Assembly (NCBI GenBank): GCA_005281725.1
Contig: SSBO01000015.1
Span: 598,922-662,921, forward strand
Direction of reading: 5' to 3'
Origin: Wuchereria bancrofti
Taxonomy: Eukaryota; Nematoda; Chromadorea; Rhabditida; Onchocercidae
DNA: 64,000 bases
The notes under the pieces are model-generated. The model was not told where the DNA came from. It saw only the letters and a program-made list of their open reading frames with translations, and did no database searches. Made by a program: the position numbers and the translations under genes. Shown here piece by piece: positions 12,533-27,594 of this stretch. Numbering within the stretch: position 1 is the stretch's first letter; each line of letters starts with the position of its first letter.

Positions 12533-15500
12533 TGGCCCTATTTTCATTGGCCAATGATTCCTCGTGATGTTACCATCATCGCCTAAATCTACAGTCTCGA
12601 AAAATGAGCATCGAGTTAAAATTTGCTGATTGAAATATTGATGAGAAGAGGATAACATCAAAGTGTTGTGGAAGAACAACACTGCTAATCATTCCGTTTA
12701 TTTATCAGATCAGATCCCCTTGATCTTATCAGAATCAGATCAAACCATAGCCATGCTGTATTCTTCACTTTTGGATTATCTGAACTCTATCTTGACTTCT
12801 CACTTTCTTAACAGTTGCTTAATTCCTCTGCGTAATCATCTCATTGTAGAATCGTTACAACTGGAACAAAAAGATTTTGAAAATGTTGGCACTTAAATAT
12901 TTTTCTTTTCTCTTTCTCTCTCTATTATTTGATGATGCATTTCAGTAAAAAGGATGAATTGGTTATGTCTGTCCTAAAGATCATATTAGTCCTAAAAAGA
13001 AATGTAAGGTACATTCAGGTAACGGAAAAGAAGAAACAAAAAGAGAAGCTAAAAGAAATAAACTGAAAGGACTTGCTATGTTCACGTTTTAAACGTGAAA
13101 ATTGATACTGAATTATGGCATTTTTTATTTTTCTACAGCCTTTGAAAAAAGAATCAAAAGCTTTGAAATAATGAGAAATCTTAACTTAGTTTAAAAGAAA
13201 ATTAGAAAAAATTTACTTGCAAAGCAGATTGGGCCAGTTGCCCCATGCGAAGGAAGTACCATAAACTGAACTGGCCAAGTTAGCATGTTCTGCATTTTGT
13301 AGGAATATAACTAACTATTTGGCATACTCTCAGTTTAAGTCTTTTAAAGAAAATAGGAAAGTGGAAAAGTGATTGCATTTGGGCATTGGCCCATTAACGA
13401 TAAGAGCAGAAAGTAAATGGTTTGAATTATGATAGATTGTCCTGCAAAGGTAAAATGCAAAACAAAGTTATTGTTTGCTATTAATCTTTGTAAAATGTCC
13501 AAAAGCATTCAGTGACAAAGCATTGACTTTACTGTCATCTCATCTCCTGTTCTAAATTGCTTCTTCTAAATATCGGTTAGTTGATTTTGCTAATGTGCCG
13601 CCTTGATTCTCTAGCAAAGCCTTCGGGCCAAGGAATGCAGACGAAAAGTAAAATGTTCTATTGAAGAGCAGTCTAAGGAACTAAGGAAAATTTTAAGATG
13701 CAGTTTACTGCTAAGTAATGATTGTTACTGATAGATAGGACATAGATATAGTAAATAATTCAGAAGCATATTCCTGTCGAAATAATAAAAATTTTATTGC
13801 TAATTGACTTGTCACTATCAATAGTCCGAGTATTCGAATAAAGCAACTTATGGCTTAAACAATTCCTTTCCAAAATTTCCTCTTAAACCATATGCAAACT
13901 TCGCTCCAAATTATTTGACATACATTTTCTGCTCGCATATGTATGGTTGGCAACGGTAATGAGGACAATTCTGGATAAACTCGAAGATTGCAGGGCGAAA
14001 AGTACAGGTGAAGAAAAAAAAAAGACCAAAGATCCAGCTTAACCTGAACAAAAGCACCAATTTTCAATAAAACTTTCGTAAAATGATAGATGTAAGTAAT
14101 AGACGTCCTTCAAAGTAAACTATTATTTTGGCTCGAGCTACATGGCCTAGCAAAAAGTGGACTTGGTGAAGATCAAAATAACTCTTGAGACTCAGCAAAA
14201 ATATTATCCTTAACTAAGAGAGTAAGCCAAGGTAAGCCATTTATTTCAAGTATAAGCCAAGAGAGCATTGCAATATGCTTGGTAGATTTTGCCAGAAATG
14301 ATGAAAATTTCACTTTGAAAACAAATTTTGGCGGTTAGAAACTGCATCGAAGAGAAATGCCTGCTTGGTTACAATTAAACGATGTTAACAAAATAATATA
14401 CATAATGGGTGGAAACTTCGACAGGTAGGTAATATTTCGTTTATTAGCCTGCGTCAATGCCGCTTGGCGCGCTTACATCAAGGATTTTCGGGTTACTTCA
14501 GGTAAAGAGTAATCGATGTGAAGTGGCCTTCGAAAAAACGAAATTATTACCAATGTTAATTACTTTTTGCCCATGAACAACTCATTATCACTTGCCTTTT
14601 CCTCCTTTTCAAGAGGCCACATCAAGTGGACACACCGCTAATAACCCTTTCACTTCTAACGACAACCACTTAATGGCCATCATTGTTTCTCTTCTTTTCG
14701 ACAGCCATAAAATAGTTGGATGGAATTCTTTTCAAATTTCCATAGACGTTTCATGCTGGAATTTAAGCTTATCTTCCCACTTTAAATTGCAACATGTAAG
14801 AGTTCTCCACTAATCCTTGTGACCATTGGTTTCAAATTTTAAAAAATTTGAAGACATTTTAAGTACTCAAATTCATTTGCACAGAACAGTCACACTTCTA
14901 GATTCTTTGAATTTCCAAAGTCATATAATGGAAACATTCGAATAGAGCATTTTGAGAAATATTAAAAGCAAGCGTATTGAAAGGAATAAATTTCTTCCAG
15001 CAACATATTTTAAAATTTCAAAATTCTAAAACTGCTCAAAAGATAGAGGGAAATTATTACTGATCCATCTAATATGGAGAAGTGAACACAGACCGAATTT
15101 TGAATGCGCGTTTTTTTTTTATACCCAACAATAGTAATAAACACTGAAAAAAAAAGTGTTCGGATTGGACCAAGGAAATGAATGATAATGATGAGATTGA
15201 TGGTGAATAATAAAGATGAGTGGTACTAATGGTACTAATGACCATCAGATGACCCAAATTGTCCAGCAATAGGATTAATTTCAAAAAATTAATTAGCCAG
15301 AAAATCGAACCGTTATTGCGAAATACACTTCAAGGTAATGAGAATAGACAGGTAAAAAGAAAACGAATAACCAACCGCTTACCCGAGTTTCAAAACAACA
15401 ATAAGAAGAACAAATAGTTCAACGAACCCAAAACATTGCTACAAACATTTTTCAACTCAACGATTATGGGTCATTTGTTGTATCTCATTTGAGCCAGAGA

Positions 15501-17737
15501 AACCCACTAGAGATATTTATCAGAAAAACTTCATCATTTTATTACTTATCAAATGAGTGTTAAGTAGATTGCATGATGTCTAGATCTATCTGATAGCAAA
15601 CACTGCATTTCATGTAACCTGAAACCCACACATCACCCAATTGCTCATTGCTGCAACTTGACACTAAACTGTCGTTGGCGCAGTTTATTATCATTATCAT
15701 ACACCATCGCTACGTAAATAACATTAAGAATATCAGTTTTATCATAGCATCACAGTAAGCCATACTGATCGGTGATCGAGTGATAATGACGTTGATAAGA
15801 GCAGTGATGTGAGATAATCTGTCTCACTTTTCCATACAACCGTTTCACCGATTAATGTGATCAATTATGGAAGTGAAATAATTCTGTAGCAAGTAAGGAA
15901 TATGATTCCGGAAACTAGAACAGAAAAATCAAACACAACCGATGCCATTTTTTATTAGGAAGAAGACGGTATACTGGTTTCAAACTAACCGGATAATAGT
16001 TATTACCGGCAACTGGGGAGGACACCATGCGATGAAAAGTCTGATTTTGCATACGTAGTGACGTTATTTCAAGTATATGCAGTGTGTGTCATAGTTAAGT
16101 GCTAATTAAAAATAGCTTTAAAATATTATCCAATAACCATGGTCAAAATTTACACAAAATTTTAATTAACTGTTAGCCAGAAATACAGAGATTAGTTAAA
16201 AATTCAGCCGTGTTTACATCTTATTATCTATTATCCGTTCCCTCTTTGATGACAAATCAGTCTTTCAACCTAATTATTCATCTCTCTCCACGTGTCTTAC
16301 GTGCTCGTGACTGATATTCCAATTGTATTTTTTGGCTCAGTTATCCTAGACAGTGCATGACTTTTCCACCTTTCTTATACTACGAAGAAAGTTAACAGAT
16401 TATAAAATTGAAATAAAACAGATTACGAAAGGCAACGCTTTACCGTAATTTGATAATTTCCCTCTCAGAAAGAACATTGGTCAAAATGGAACAATGAATA
16501 TTTGCTGGAACGAATGCATGATTAAAATGAATTAAACGACATTTAACTGAACTGAGAGAGGAGGAATGCAATTACTGATAGCAGCTGAAAAGGTCGAGAA
16601 GTCGAGAGGCGAGCGGAAAAGAAATAAGGAAGAGCGCAATTGAATCGAATCAGTTGTATCCGCATCACGGGACCGGTTCCCTTGAACCGATGAACCGATA
16701 CAGAAGTGATCCTGAAATGAAGAACTACCTCAAACTAACCGGAGATCAGGAGAGAAAGGATTAACTGATTAGATGTTATAAAAAGGAAGAAAGGAGAGAA
16801 TGAAGGACGCATGGAAGGATGAATTAAGGGATCAATCATAATCAGAATAGATTACCGTAGAAGAAGAGATTTAGCTTAGGACTTGCTTCTGGTAATTTAT
16901 TTCCAGTGAATTTTTCTCTTTTAAAAAATGAAATATTCAATAGAAGAATACTGATCATATCTACCTATCATGTGATAACAACTATTCACTGATAAGCATT
17001 CCCACTATCATTTTATCTTTCTCACTTTAGTCACTCCAGTTTGTCGTTTTACTTCCTCAGCTGACTGATACGTGAAAAGTTCGCCAAATTTTGGATTATT
17101 CTGAAACTGCACTCTTTGTTCCGGAAATTCTGAACAAAAAATTTCGAAAATCAGAACTGATATGTCTTTTAGATTCCCAACAATTAATTACATTTGTTAT
17201 TTTTCTTCACCAATAATTTGGATAAATTTGATTTCAATTTTAATATCTGAAAAGAAACGAAAGCTGAGAGAGAAAGGGTGTACACGAGCTGCTTACGATT
17301 TACCATACAACAACAACAACATCTGTTTGGCAAGTGTTTTTCGCAAATAACAATTATTATTCAGAGGAAAAGTTCAAAGGTCACAGCAATTCGGATCACA
17401 TAATCCGTTGTGATGAAAGGGATAACATCGCCGACATTAAGTAAACGACACGAGCTATTATTGGATACTGAATTACTATTCTAACTTTAATTGATGAGAG
17501 ATTGAATAATTGTCCGTGACGATAATGTGTATAGTAGAATCGATAATTATGAGAAAATTTTGCAGGAGGCATTTGAAAAGATGTCCAAAAAAATTAATGT
17601 TGTCTTTTTGGAGAGGAATAAAATCTTTGTTGAGACCATTTAAAAGCTTTAAAATAGCTTATAATTCAAAGCAGCATTCCAGGCTACTACTACTCAATAC
17701 TAATCTCAATTTGCCTTCTCTGAGACGATTCACAATT

Positions 17738-17769
17738 TGATTGGCTGATTGATTGATTGATTGATTGAA
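17738..17769. repeat. (GATT)n microsatellite
   Basis: Tetranucleotide GATT units, the first of them imperfect. The same unit forms a second array at 48383-48428. Confidence 0.93.
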
Positions 17770-20700
17770 TAAAGATTTTGTATTTACAGAAAAATATGGC
17801 TTATATTTTAAGCAAGCAGATACTGCGAAATAAAATTAAATTATGAAAAGGAAAAAGCACTTCGTCTTCGAGACATTTACATATTCAGTGACATACTTCC
17901 AAATTTGAAATATTTAAATGAGAGAATGAATGGTAGGTGCTTTAAGTAAAACATCCGCATCCATCCGCACATTTGTTTTATTTAGAAGTGCAAATTTCAT
18001 CATTTGTGCAAATACAATGATAAATCAAAACGATCGACGCGAAGCGTAAGAATTCATTCGTTTCACTAAGCAAATATATATATAGTTCCATTTTTTCCAT
18101 TTTAATAAATTATTATTTAATCAGCTGCTTCAAGGACGAATCAGGCATGCACCTACTCAGACAAAAAGAGAAGCACATGCATTCAGGCATGCAAATGCAT
18201 GTACAAATGCATGTTTCAATAAATTCTACAAAAAATTTATTAGTTTATCATGTCACTGAAGGGTGATTCTTCTGCTAACAAAGTAATGTTTACAATGTGT
18301 TCAAAAGGATGAAAGAAGATCAATCAGATCAATCACTTACTTGCATGACCATTAAATACTTCGGAATAAATCACTCTTCACAGTTTAGCCTGAAAGTTGA
18401 AATTCTTGTAAGATACTTTTTCAAACAGTGAAAATGTACGAGAAGAAAAAGACGCGGAAAAAACATTTACTATTCGTAATGCTAAATGAAATACCACCGC
18501 AGAATTTATAAGTCCAACTTCAGAGCAATTTCAAGTCATGACAAAATCTGAGAAATTAATAAATTTCCATTGGTAAAACTAAAAAATTAAATTAGGTACA
18601 AGGAAATAGAATGCAAGATATTTAAATGAAAACACTTTTCATAAAATATGAAAATATATTGTAATTAAATGATTGACTTCGAGAGCAAGAGACAAGCCAA
18701 AAATTCTGCTTCCCCTCCAAACATAAGTAGAATTGAGCAGAATTTCGGAATGTCAAACAATTTTCAGAAATCTTCGATTACTGCCTAAACATAAGATGTT
18801 TAGTTCAAGTCGATTTATTTTCAGCCGTAAAATTGTCATCCTGTGTTGAAATTCGATTACAAAGTGTCAAAGAACACGTAGAAGGCATTTTATCTATTTC
18901 AGTAATCAGATGAAGAAATGATAAGTGATAAGGTAGGTGATTAATTAAGGAACCATGGAATAATAAGTAACTTAAGCTATTATAGAAGCGGAAATCATTG
19001 AATGTCAACGAAGCACATTCGTTATCAAATGGACCGGTGGGAGAAGCAAGGTAGCAAGTGGAGAGAAGATATTCGATGAATAATTAATGTAGAAGGAGGA
19101 GCCTCGCTCGATCTAATTGTCCCATAGATCCGTTAATTTGTTCAGTAGTGAAATTATGCTAAAAATGTCTTCCACATTATGTCAAAGACTTTAGGTAATG
19201 ATGGATGACAGGTGACAGGAATCCCCTCTCTTTAATTCTGGTTAATTTAATCAAAACTAGAGGATCGGTTCAAAGTTATGGATTATTTCGGATAAAATAG
19301 AGGAGTTGGTTGGGGTCAACTAGAAAACAGTCAAAAATGCCATCCACTATTTTGTTAGAAAATTTATCTTGAAAAGGAATCTAAATCGCATGAAACACTG
19401 ACCAATGGTATATACAAATATAATCCAAGTGTATCTGAATATTTTCTGTGCTTCTGAATTAATTGCAGTTTTGAATTAATTGGAGGAGGATAAACCCAAC
19501 GTGATTACAATCATCAGAATTTCATACTAAATTATTATGTTTGTTACTTAATCAAATTTACGTAACGCAACCTGGAATGTGTCAGACAGTATGTTAGAGG
19601 GATGAAAAATATCCCGACCGGAAAGCCAACTGAAAAGCATAGTCTAGACGGTCTCCGATTTCCTGAAATTGACACTTGTAATAAAGCAAACATGAAATTT
19701 GGCGCTCACACGAAAAAATCAAAAGTAATTCGAATTTTTTATGTTAATCATCAAAGCTTAGCACAACTATGGAAAGTGTCATCCATCACTGATAGTGATT
19801 TTTTATAAAATTTATTTAAATTGCAATTTGTTGATTTCATTAAACGACAAATCGATGCTCTTGTTCGAATTACATCGCAGTCATTTGAAAATTGTCGTTG
19901 CATTCTTCCCAAATTGTTTGAATTTTCATCTTAGAGTTTGAAATTACCATTTTCTACGCATAGAAATTTACAGAGATCATCGAAATCAGTGAGAATTGTG
20001 AAATGAAACTTTCAATGCACAGTTAGGCTTTTCAGTCTTATAACTCCCTCAAGACTGGAGCACTGCTCAACAATATGATCAGCTTATCGTTATCGATAAG
20101 TGAAACCTAAACAGAAGGATCCCAGTTCCTTTCTGATGAAAGTAATTTACAAATTGGCAGACAAATCAGTCTGCTTTACATTTCTAATAAATTTAAATTT
20201 AACTGTCACCAACTCGTATCATATTGAATGTCAAGACTAATAGCTGAACAATTCTCTTCCATAAAAGCATCATAAAAAAGAAATTTTGGAGGAAGTAAAA
20301 GAGAAGAGATTTAATCCGGGCTTTGACACTATAATTGTGGCATAATCGAGGTATTCGTAAGGTTCCTGCCTGCTACAGAGAACGATAACTAATTACACTG
20401 CTAACTGCTTCAATATTTAGTTTAAGTGGGGCGTAGCAAATTTAGGTGACAACCAAGTGACAACCACTTTGAACTAATATATTTAGACTTAAAGCATCGG
20501 TTAGCCTAAAGTTGGTTCTTTATAAGTAATAAAATCAAAGTTTGAGCATATGATCGATGATACTGTCACCAAAACATTAACCGATTTCGAGACAGTTGAT
20601 GTAAGTATATTATATGTCAACTTGGCATCACACAACAAGGAGAAGTTTTGACGACAATTAGCAATTCCAATTTTTCCCGTTCTAATAACTGACAATGGAT

Positions 20701-23700
20701 TTGGCAAAAAAAAAAGAGTGCAAGGTGAATATCTCACCAATTTGAGAATTTGAGAGACTAGCATGCAGCAAAATTGAACTAAATGCTCTGACATTAATAA
20801 CAGCCATCAGATAAACAGAAAAGTTTAATTTTAAGCAAACAATAATTAAAAATTCGATTGATCAAAATTCGATTCAAGCCATTTTAAATAATAACAGTAA
20901 CAGTTTTTCTTCAGGTTTCATCATTTTGCATTAGTAATTAAGCAAGTCATCGAAGTAGCAGTAATGCTACTACTGTTAGTTCTCAGAATTGCTTGACAAT
21001 GATCAATAAAATGATAAATAAAGTATTACTACAGCAGAGTTAAAAAAACAAATTGAGATTTAATTTTTACAGAACATTAATAAATTATCTATGAAAAATG
21101 ATAAATCGAAGCCTCTATCTTATTAAATCGAATAAGTAATGAGGTGTAGAATGTGGATTATCGGTCATTGGTCATCGTCAAATACGTGCACATCTGTACA
21201 TTTGACATAATTGCCATTAATTCTTAAATTTCAAAAATGAAGCGACACTTTGTGCATAAACTAAGAATGTTAGCATGAAGAACAATTCCTGGAAGAAAAG
21301 ACGTAGAAAATCAAAAAGTACTAAATCAGTTTAATTGCTTGCTAATATGCTTCTACGGTGAAACTCAGATTAACTCAGCTAAATAATACCTAAAGTTAGA
21401 ATTTAAATTAAAGCTAATCTTGGTAAAAATTTCTCACCGAAACTACGACTTGCTTGCTAGAGCTTATTTCGTCACTAAAAAGGAACTTGTTTAAATGATG
21501 AACATAAATTGAAAACAACTTGATTATTTTCATTTCAGAGTATCATTCTTATTAAGAAAGAAGTTGAAGTCAAAGATGGACCATTTCATTGCAAGACATT
21601 TCATTTGTTATCCTTCAAAAATTCGAAATCAGGAATGGTCGATTATAATTTGAACCTAAACTTTTACTAACTTTCCGGTATTTCTTTGTTCATTTTCCAG
21701 TTTCTAAGAGAAAAGAGATAGGATCGATAATGTAATTGAATATTTGTTAAATGGATTAAAAAAATGAATTAAAAAAAATACATTTATTTGCTGCTACTGG
21801 AAAAAATGCTAACAACAGAGATTTATTATTACTTTGTATCTCTAATTTGCTCACCTATTAATTCTACTGGGATGAGGGAATGATTTATAAAGAATTGAAT
21901 TGTATTGAAAAATTTGACGTTATGTTGTTAGCTTCTTTCCGGAACATTTTTCCGTAAAAATATGGCTCATTTCAGGTATTGGATTTTGTAATTTCAATCT
22001 ATTTTGTAACCTTCTTCAAACTGACCGAATGACATGCCAAAGATGTAACTAATCGCAGAACAAAAAATTAGGCGAATCTTCTGATTGATATCGAACGATC
22101 TGCGGAAAACACGTGAATATTACTTGATGATGACGTATGTTCTGCTTTTTAAAGTGAAATCCATGCTCTCACTATTTTTATATGAATTGAGCTCAATAAT
22201 ACCGAATTTTTCAACTAAATTCAGCTCACAAGAAATATTCTTTAAACAGCCTAAATTTTTTGTGAAATGAATAATTGGAGGAAATATGAGAAATTAATAT
22301 TTATATAATATATTAGCTTGTAAGAAACGTTTAAAATTATAGCACGATAACTTCCAGTTTTTTAATATAATGAAAATTTTTATAGAAATAAAAGATAATT
22401 AATTGCTACAATTTTTTTTGTAAGCCATTAAAAAAATTACTTTTTACGTAGACGTTGTGGCAAAAACTGAAAAGGAGAATTATTAGCATGACTTGGGCTG
22501 CTTAGATGACAACAAGCATTAAATCAAATGGCGCATTTGGAAGGAATAAATATATTGTGGAAGGCATCATCCAAAGATCCATTAAAATATTATGATTATG
22601 TTTTTTAAATATTATTTGATTTATAGCTTCAACAAACGCTATATCTTTCAGGCGAGCATAAAGTGAATGATTTTATAATATTATAACTATTCATGTTCCA
22701 TTTGCCTATTCATCCTTCACCAAATGGATTTACATTTTCAAATGCTATCTCTAGCATCAGACTATTTTCATAAATAAAGTTGAAAGCATTGGGGTGATAA
22801 CAGCAATAGCGATGATAACTTTTTTACAGTGATAGCAAATGATAGCTACAGGAGCCTATATCACCGATCATGATTTAAACGATCATAATGATAACCTCGA
22901 AAAAGAATGATTTTCTATCAATTTATTGATGGAAAATTTCATTAGAGTGATAAGGTATTGATTTCATACCTCTATCTCACCCACCACAAAGTCTCTTAAA
23001 GAAGAGTGGTGTCAACAGGCAATTCGTTAACAACCATTCAATCATCGGTCTTATCGATATAATAAACTTAATTAGAGAGGTATATACTTTTCTCTTTCGG
23101 AATTTGACGAACGACACTAATAGAACCTCATTTTACTGATATTATAATTGCTGCATAAATAACAAAAACGTCTATACAATGTTTAATTGGACTGACAAAA
23201 TTGTGTTGGAGCAAAATTTCTTTTCAAAAAAAAAAAGAAAAATAAAAAAATTACCGTCAATTTTAGAATTGCATCGAAAATAGGCACAGAGAATCAGATT
23301 TCGAAAAAGGAAAAGGGAAAAACTAGTAATAGAGTGATAATTATCTCACAACTTGGCAGCTTTATTCTCCCATTTCATTACCTGTATTACTCACAGGCTT
23401 GTTTCAAATTCGATAGTTAATGCTATTTTTTGATTTGAAAGGAAGGACATAATTTTGTTGAACAAAAATGCAGTGACATAAGGGAATCACTTGGATTTAA
23501 AAGTTAAATGTTTAATCATTTAAATTGAAGATTACATGGCTTTTGTGTACGGTAGAAAAAATGGCCGTATATGATCGATTCATCAATTATCAAAGGAAAA
23601 AGTAAGCAATGCAAATGTTCTTCTGACAGGTGGTATCAGTTGGGCGGTAAGAGGATGCCGCAGACGCGCAAATGGACAATAACATTAACAGTTCAATAAT

Positions 23701-23969
23701 TTTAACCTCAGTTTGTCAATTTAAGGAAATAAAACACGAAGGACAAATATAAAGTATACTATCTCTAACTAACATCAATAGTTTCTGGTTTCTTCTCATT
23801 AAAAGATAATAAAGGTACTTCACTGATGTGAAGAAATTAACAGTCATTGACGGTTTAAATTTGTAATGTCAACGTCACATTTAGGAATAAAAAAAAAATT
23901 ATATAATTAGGATATAATTCAATGTGACATATACAAAATCGAGTATTTATAAACACAGTACTAAACTCA

Positions 23970-24031
23970 CTTATTATTATTATTGTTATTATTAATTAAT
24001 TAATTGATCAATCAATTAATTAATTAATTCT
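23970..24031. repeat. (TTA)n then near-palindromic (TTAA)n tract
   Basis: TTA repeats pass into TTAA repeats on either side of a TTGATCAATCAA core. The result is an AT-only inverted-repeat-like tract. Confidence 0.85.
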
Positions 24032-26726
24032 TTGATTTTGCTAATGGATTCGTCGCACAAAAGAGAAGTGAATATTAGAAATGATGCAGCTGATCAAATA
24101 GAAAGCAATCGTTTATTGAGATCGCCAAAATTAATTTTTGCACATAAAATCTTCCACAAATTTTAAAGAACAAAATTTCATGATAAGCGCTTCGTTATAA
24201 AATTTTTAAACTTTAAAAAATTCCTTTGGCATTTTCATAGTCGATATTTGAAAGTCATTTACTTTTATGAAATCCGTTACGCATTAATTTTTCCTGACGT
24301 CAAACACGATAAGTGTAAGTGAAGGAAGAGACGAATAAAATTAACAAGGCGAAATTCAAAATTGAAACTAATTTATTCAAAGCTTTTAATAGCTAAAGTT
24401 AGAGCAAATATTTCCTCATTAGAGAAAGTTGATAAATGTGACACCGAAAGATGCACTGACTTAATGAACAAATCCAATAGTTCTTTTGAGAAGAAAGAAA
24501 ATGCAAAGACGACGAATAGCTCAAAATCCAAACACTGAAAGTTATTTTTTAACGTTAAAACAAAGTAACTGAAATAAAAATTACTAAAATTGTAGTTATA
24601 CAATCTCATAAAACGGAAATGCTTTTCGCAAATAAAATAGAAATGAGTGTGAGGTGACAAAGTTAAATGCAAATTGGCCTAATTTGGATAATCAATAAAA
24701 TGAGATTGATTCCATACATTTTAGCTTGATATCAAATCAAATAAACTCGTCAAACGTCAATTTGTCTGTTTCCTTTACTTTCCTTTATCCATCTCAACCA
24801 TTACTCTGTCATCTGTTTTCTAACTTTCTTCACTCTTTCAGCTTCTTCTGCTTCTATCAGAACTTCAAAATGTTTTAAATTTTCAATTCGAAATATTAAA
24901 TTAAAGCAAAAATAATTATATTCTTAGACAACTCAACCAGCAGATCAATAAGAGCTGGAAGCATAATATTGTCACACTTAAGACTGACACATGATCTTAC
25001 GTCCCATTTTTTGTGTATGTAATTTTGCTTATGAACACATCACTTATTAAGACGTGTGCAACGTGTGATCTTACGTAAATGCCATTCTAGGACGTCATTT
25101 GTAGTACGTAAGATTTCAGTTCGAACTCCTAAACAATACAAATAGTCGGTGAGGATAAGTTAATGGACACAATATAGTACACTAATTAATGATTTCTCAA
25201 GTATGGAAACCCGTCTAACAATCTAAGTACATTGTGAACTAAATTTTAAACTGCTGATTAGATCGATCAGTAATGTAAACTCAGATCAAAAACAAAAAGC
25301 AAATTCTGTCTGCAAAGAATGTTTTTCTGTTTTTCTGGAACCATCAAACATTCAATAATGTATTCGAGTATACGACATGGAATGTTAAACAAATGTTTAT
25401 TAAAAATTAAGCGCCTATAAAATGACGATGGTTTTGTAGATTATTCGGAGAAAAAGAAAAAGGATCAGTCAAATATTGATTAAACATTTAAAACTTCCAT
25501 GTGGTTCTTGGTATTATCCTCTGCTGCAGTATTCACCAAGTCTAATGTACCACTAATGTACAGCAAGTGAAGATGACAACTAATGATGCTGATATTAAGT
25601 ATTAAAAATGGCTAATTGGTTATGTTGCAATTTTTTTCAGTTTATACTAAGGCATAATCAAGACCTAATGATCTTGATCATGATCTAGGTACTTGTTAAC
25701 TTCGACTTGTGCTAGTTTCGTCACTGAATTGAAATTCCTTCAAGTAAAAAGTACATAAAAAAGGGTGCTATCTTCAGTGTCAACTTCTGTACGTTAAAAG
25801 TTCACTGCTACTTTAGTAAAAGTTAGGTTAGCCAGGCTTGTTTTCATGATGACATCACATGTTATACTTGTAGCAAATCAAATTTAATAAAAAGAGAAAT
25901 GTATTGCCTTCATATGGTAATATTTTTTCTCAGAAATCTAATTTTTGACATAACTACTTTGCAGTGTACCATCCAAATGCTTCCGAAAGAAAATTATTTC
26001 CAAATGTCTCCAAAATTGGGACTAACCTAAAAAGAGGCATTCATTATGCTTGTAATAAAAAAGCAAAATAGACATATTCGGCGCCGTTTTTCAATATATT
26101 TCAGACCTTATCTTCCACCACCAATAAATATGAAACGTAAACTGCATTGTTTACGTTTTTTTTTTTTTCTTGTAAATGATAACGAATAATGATTAATGAT
26201 TTTCGAATTTCGACAAATCGTTAATCAGAAACTTCAACTGTTCCTATCTGAATCTTATTAGTAACAAATTAATTCAGCAATGAAATAGATGGCTACCTTA
26301 CATTCTTGTCAGCTTTAATGAGAAAACATTTTTAATAAAATTCCTCGAAGAAATTTGTAAAATTTTGGAAGGAGCAAATGCCACGCGAAAAAGATCATTG
26401 TTTGAATTTCAAGAAACATCCGATCAGGAAAAAGAAATAGAGGATCAAAGAATGAGTGGAAGCATTTAAATCACTTGAAAGATTAGCTTTAAAACTAAAC
26501 AATACTTTTTCTACTTTTATAATTTGTTACTAAAATTATTCAACAATTGAATGTTAGCAATCTCAGATAGGGCACAAATACGAGAAATTCAGATGAATTT
26601 GATTTATAATAAGAAGTAATATTTTTGTTCTTATACTGCTCCATATATCATTATCAAAAGCACAGCCATCATTATCACTATCATTATCATTATCATTGTG
26701 ATGATCACAATACAACACAACGAAAC

Positions 26727-26926
26727 TCATTTAGGAATACGTAATGGAAGGAGATGCACTTGAATATTACCTTTGGTAGTGATTTGTACCACAACAGCAA
26801 CAGACTCATTGATAAGTTTATCATTTCCACTTGCAATAAAATGACCGTCCTTATCAGAATGACCATAGAAATGGACAGGAAACGAAAGATCAGATGGATG
26901 ACAGATGAAAATGATACGACAACATT
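26727..26926 (-). CDS. Possible terminal exon of an unidentified gene
   Basis: The minus strand is open for 66 codons ending in TGA at 26727. A CATCCAACAG acceptor-like site sits just upstream of 26926, which would give phase 1 entry. The predicted tail alternates polar and hydrophobic residues (for example INESVAVVVQITTKGNIQVH), as in beta-strand protein, with ordinary codon use. No upstream exon with matching phase is obvious, and no family is recognised. A shorter plus-strand frame overlaps it and looks less protein-like. Confidence 0.25.
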
Positions 26927-27186
26927 CTGTTGGATGTGAAGTGGATGTTTGTTGATGGAGCAGCAATTAAAGGCAATATAATCGGTAATGAGATTACACG
27001 CGAGTTTACGTCATTCTGTAAAGGACGAGGGGGAAAAGTCATGGACATAACGTCAAGGATGAATTTTCCGACACCCACAAGCACTCGTTCTAAGCACTTA
27101 TAAGTGAATCATTATTGGATAAATGAATAAATAATTTGAGAAAATGGCTTAATGAATCGAAGGGAAACTGATACTGCTGCCTGGTT

Positions 27187-27219
27187 AGTCGATCGGTCGA
27201 TCGGTCGATCCGTCGATCG
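27187..27219. repeat. (TCGATCGG)n octamer array
   Basis: About four units of TCGATCGG, one with CC for GG. It is rich in CpG and in the palindrome TCGA/GATC. Confidence 0.9.
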
Positions 27220-27576
27220 TCCATTTCATTCATCGCCATCTGTGTATGTCGCTCGCCTATGTCAGCTAATAAGCTAAGTGCTTTTTGCCGTCCGTAATCG
27301 ACTCAATTATACACCGATTAAATAAATGATTGTTCATTAAAAGCAGGCTGAGATCTCATTTGCTCCCACTGTCCTTTGTCCACCCATTTCGCTTCATTCC
27401 AATCAAAAAACTCTCCTTCATTTCTCTTCCTCTTCCTCTCTCTCTCTCTCTGAGACAGAACTTTTGAGATCCAGCAAGTTGAGAACTTCCACCAAGTCCA
27501 TTAGTACCATTTACTTTTCATTCTAATGAATATTAATAAATGAAAATTACTCTTTTCATCTCTTCCTTCTCTATCC

Positions 27577-27594
27577 CTCTCTCTCTCTCTCTCT
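27577..27594. repeat. (CT)n microsatellite
   Basis: CT run. A neighbouring run lies at 27436-27451, and others at 30901-30931 and 34617-34636. Confidence 0.9.

Larger units (their letters stand above)
10026..26726. other. Gene-poor AT-rich stretch, no supported gene
   Basis: No domain-bearing frame is visible in 16.7 kb. It holds two copies of a 21-bp element at 10412-10461, a long ACT/CAG trinucleotide array at 12275-12379, and CA and GATT arrays. It also has a small palindrome at 13081-13099, a run of ATGCA-containing words near 18143-18213, an AT-only palindromic tract at 23970-24031 and three ATCTTACGT words at 24994-25114. Short open frames such as 19602-19808 and a splice-acceptor-like site before 14611 are isolated and do not join into a model. 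Confidence 0.55.
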
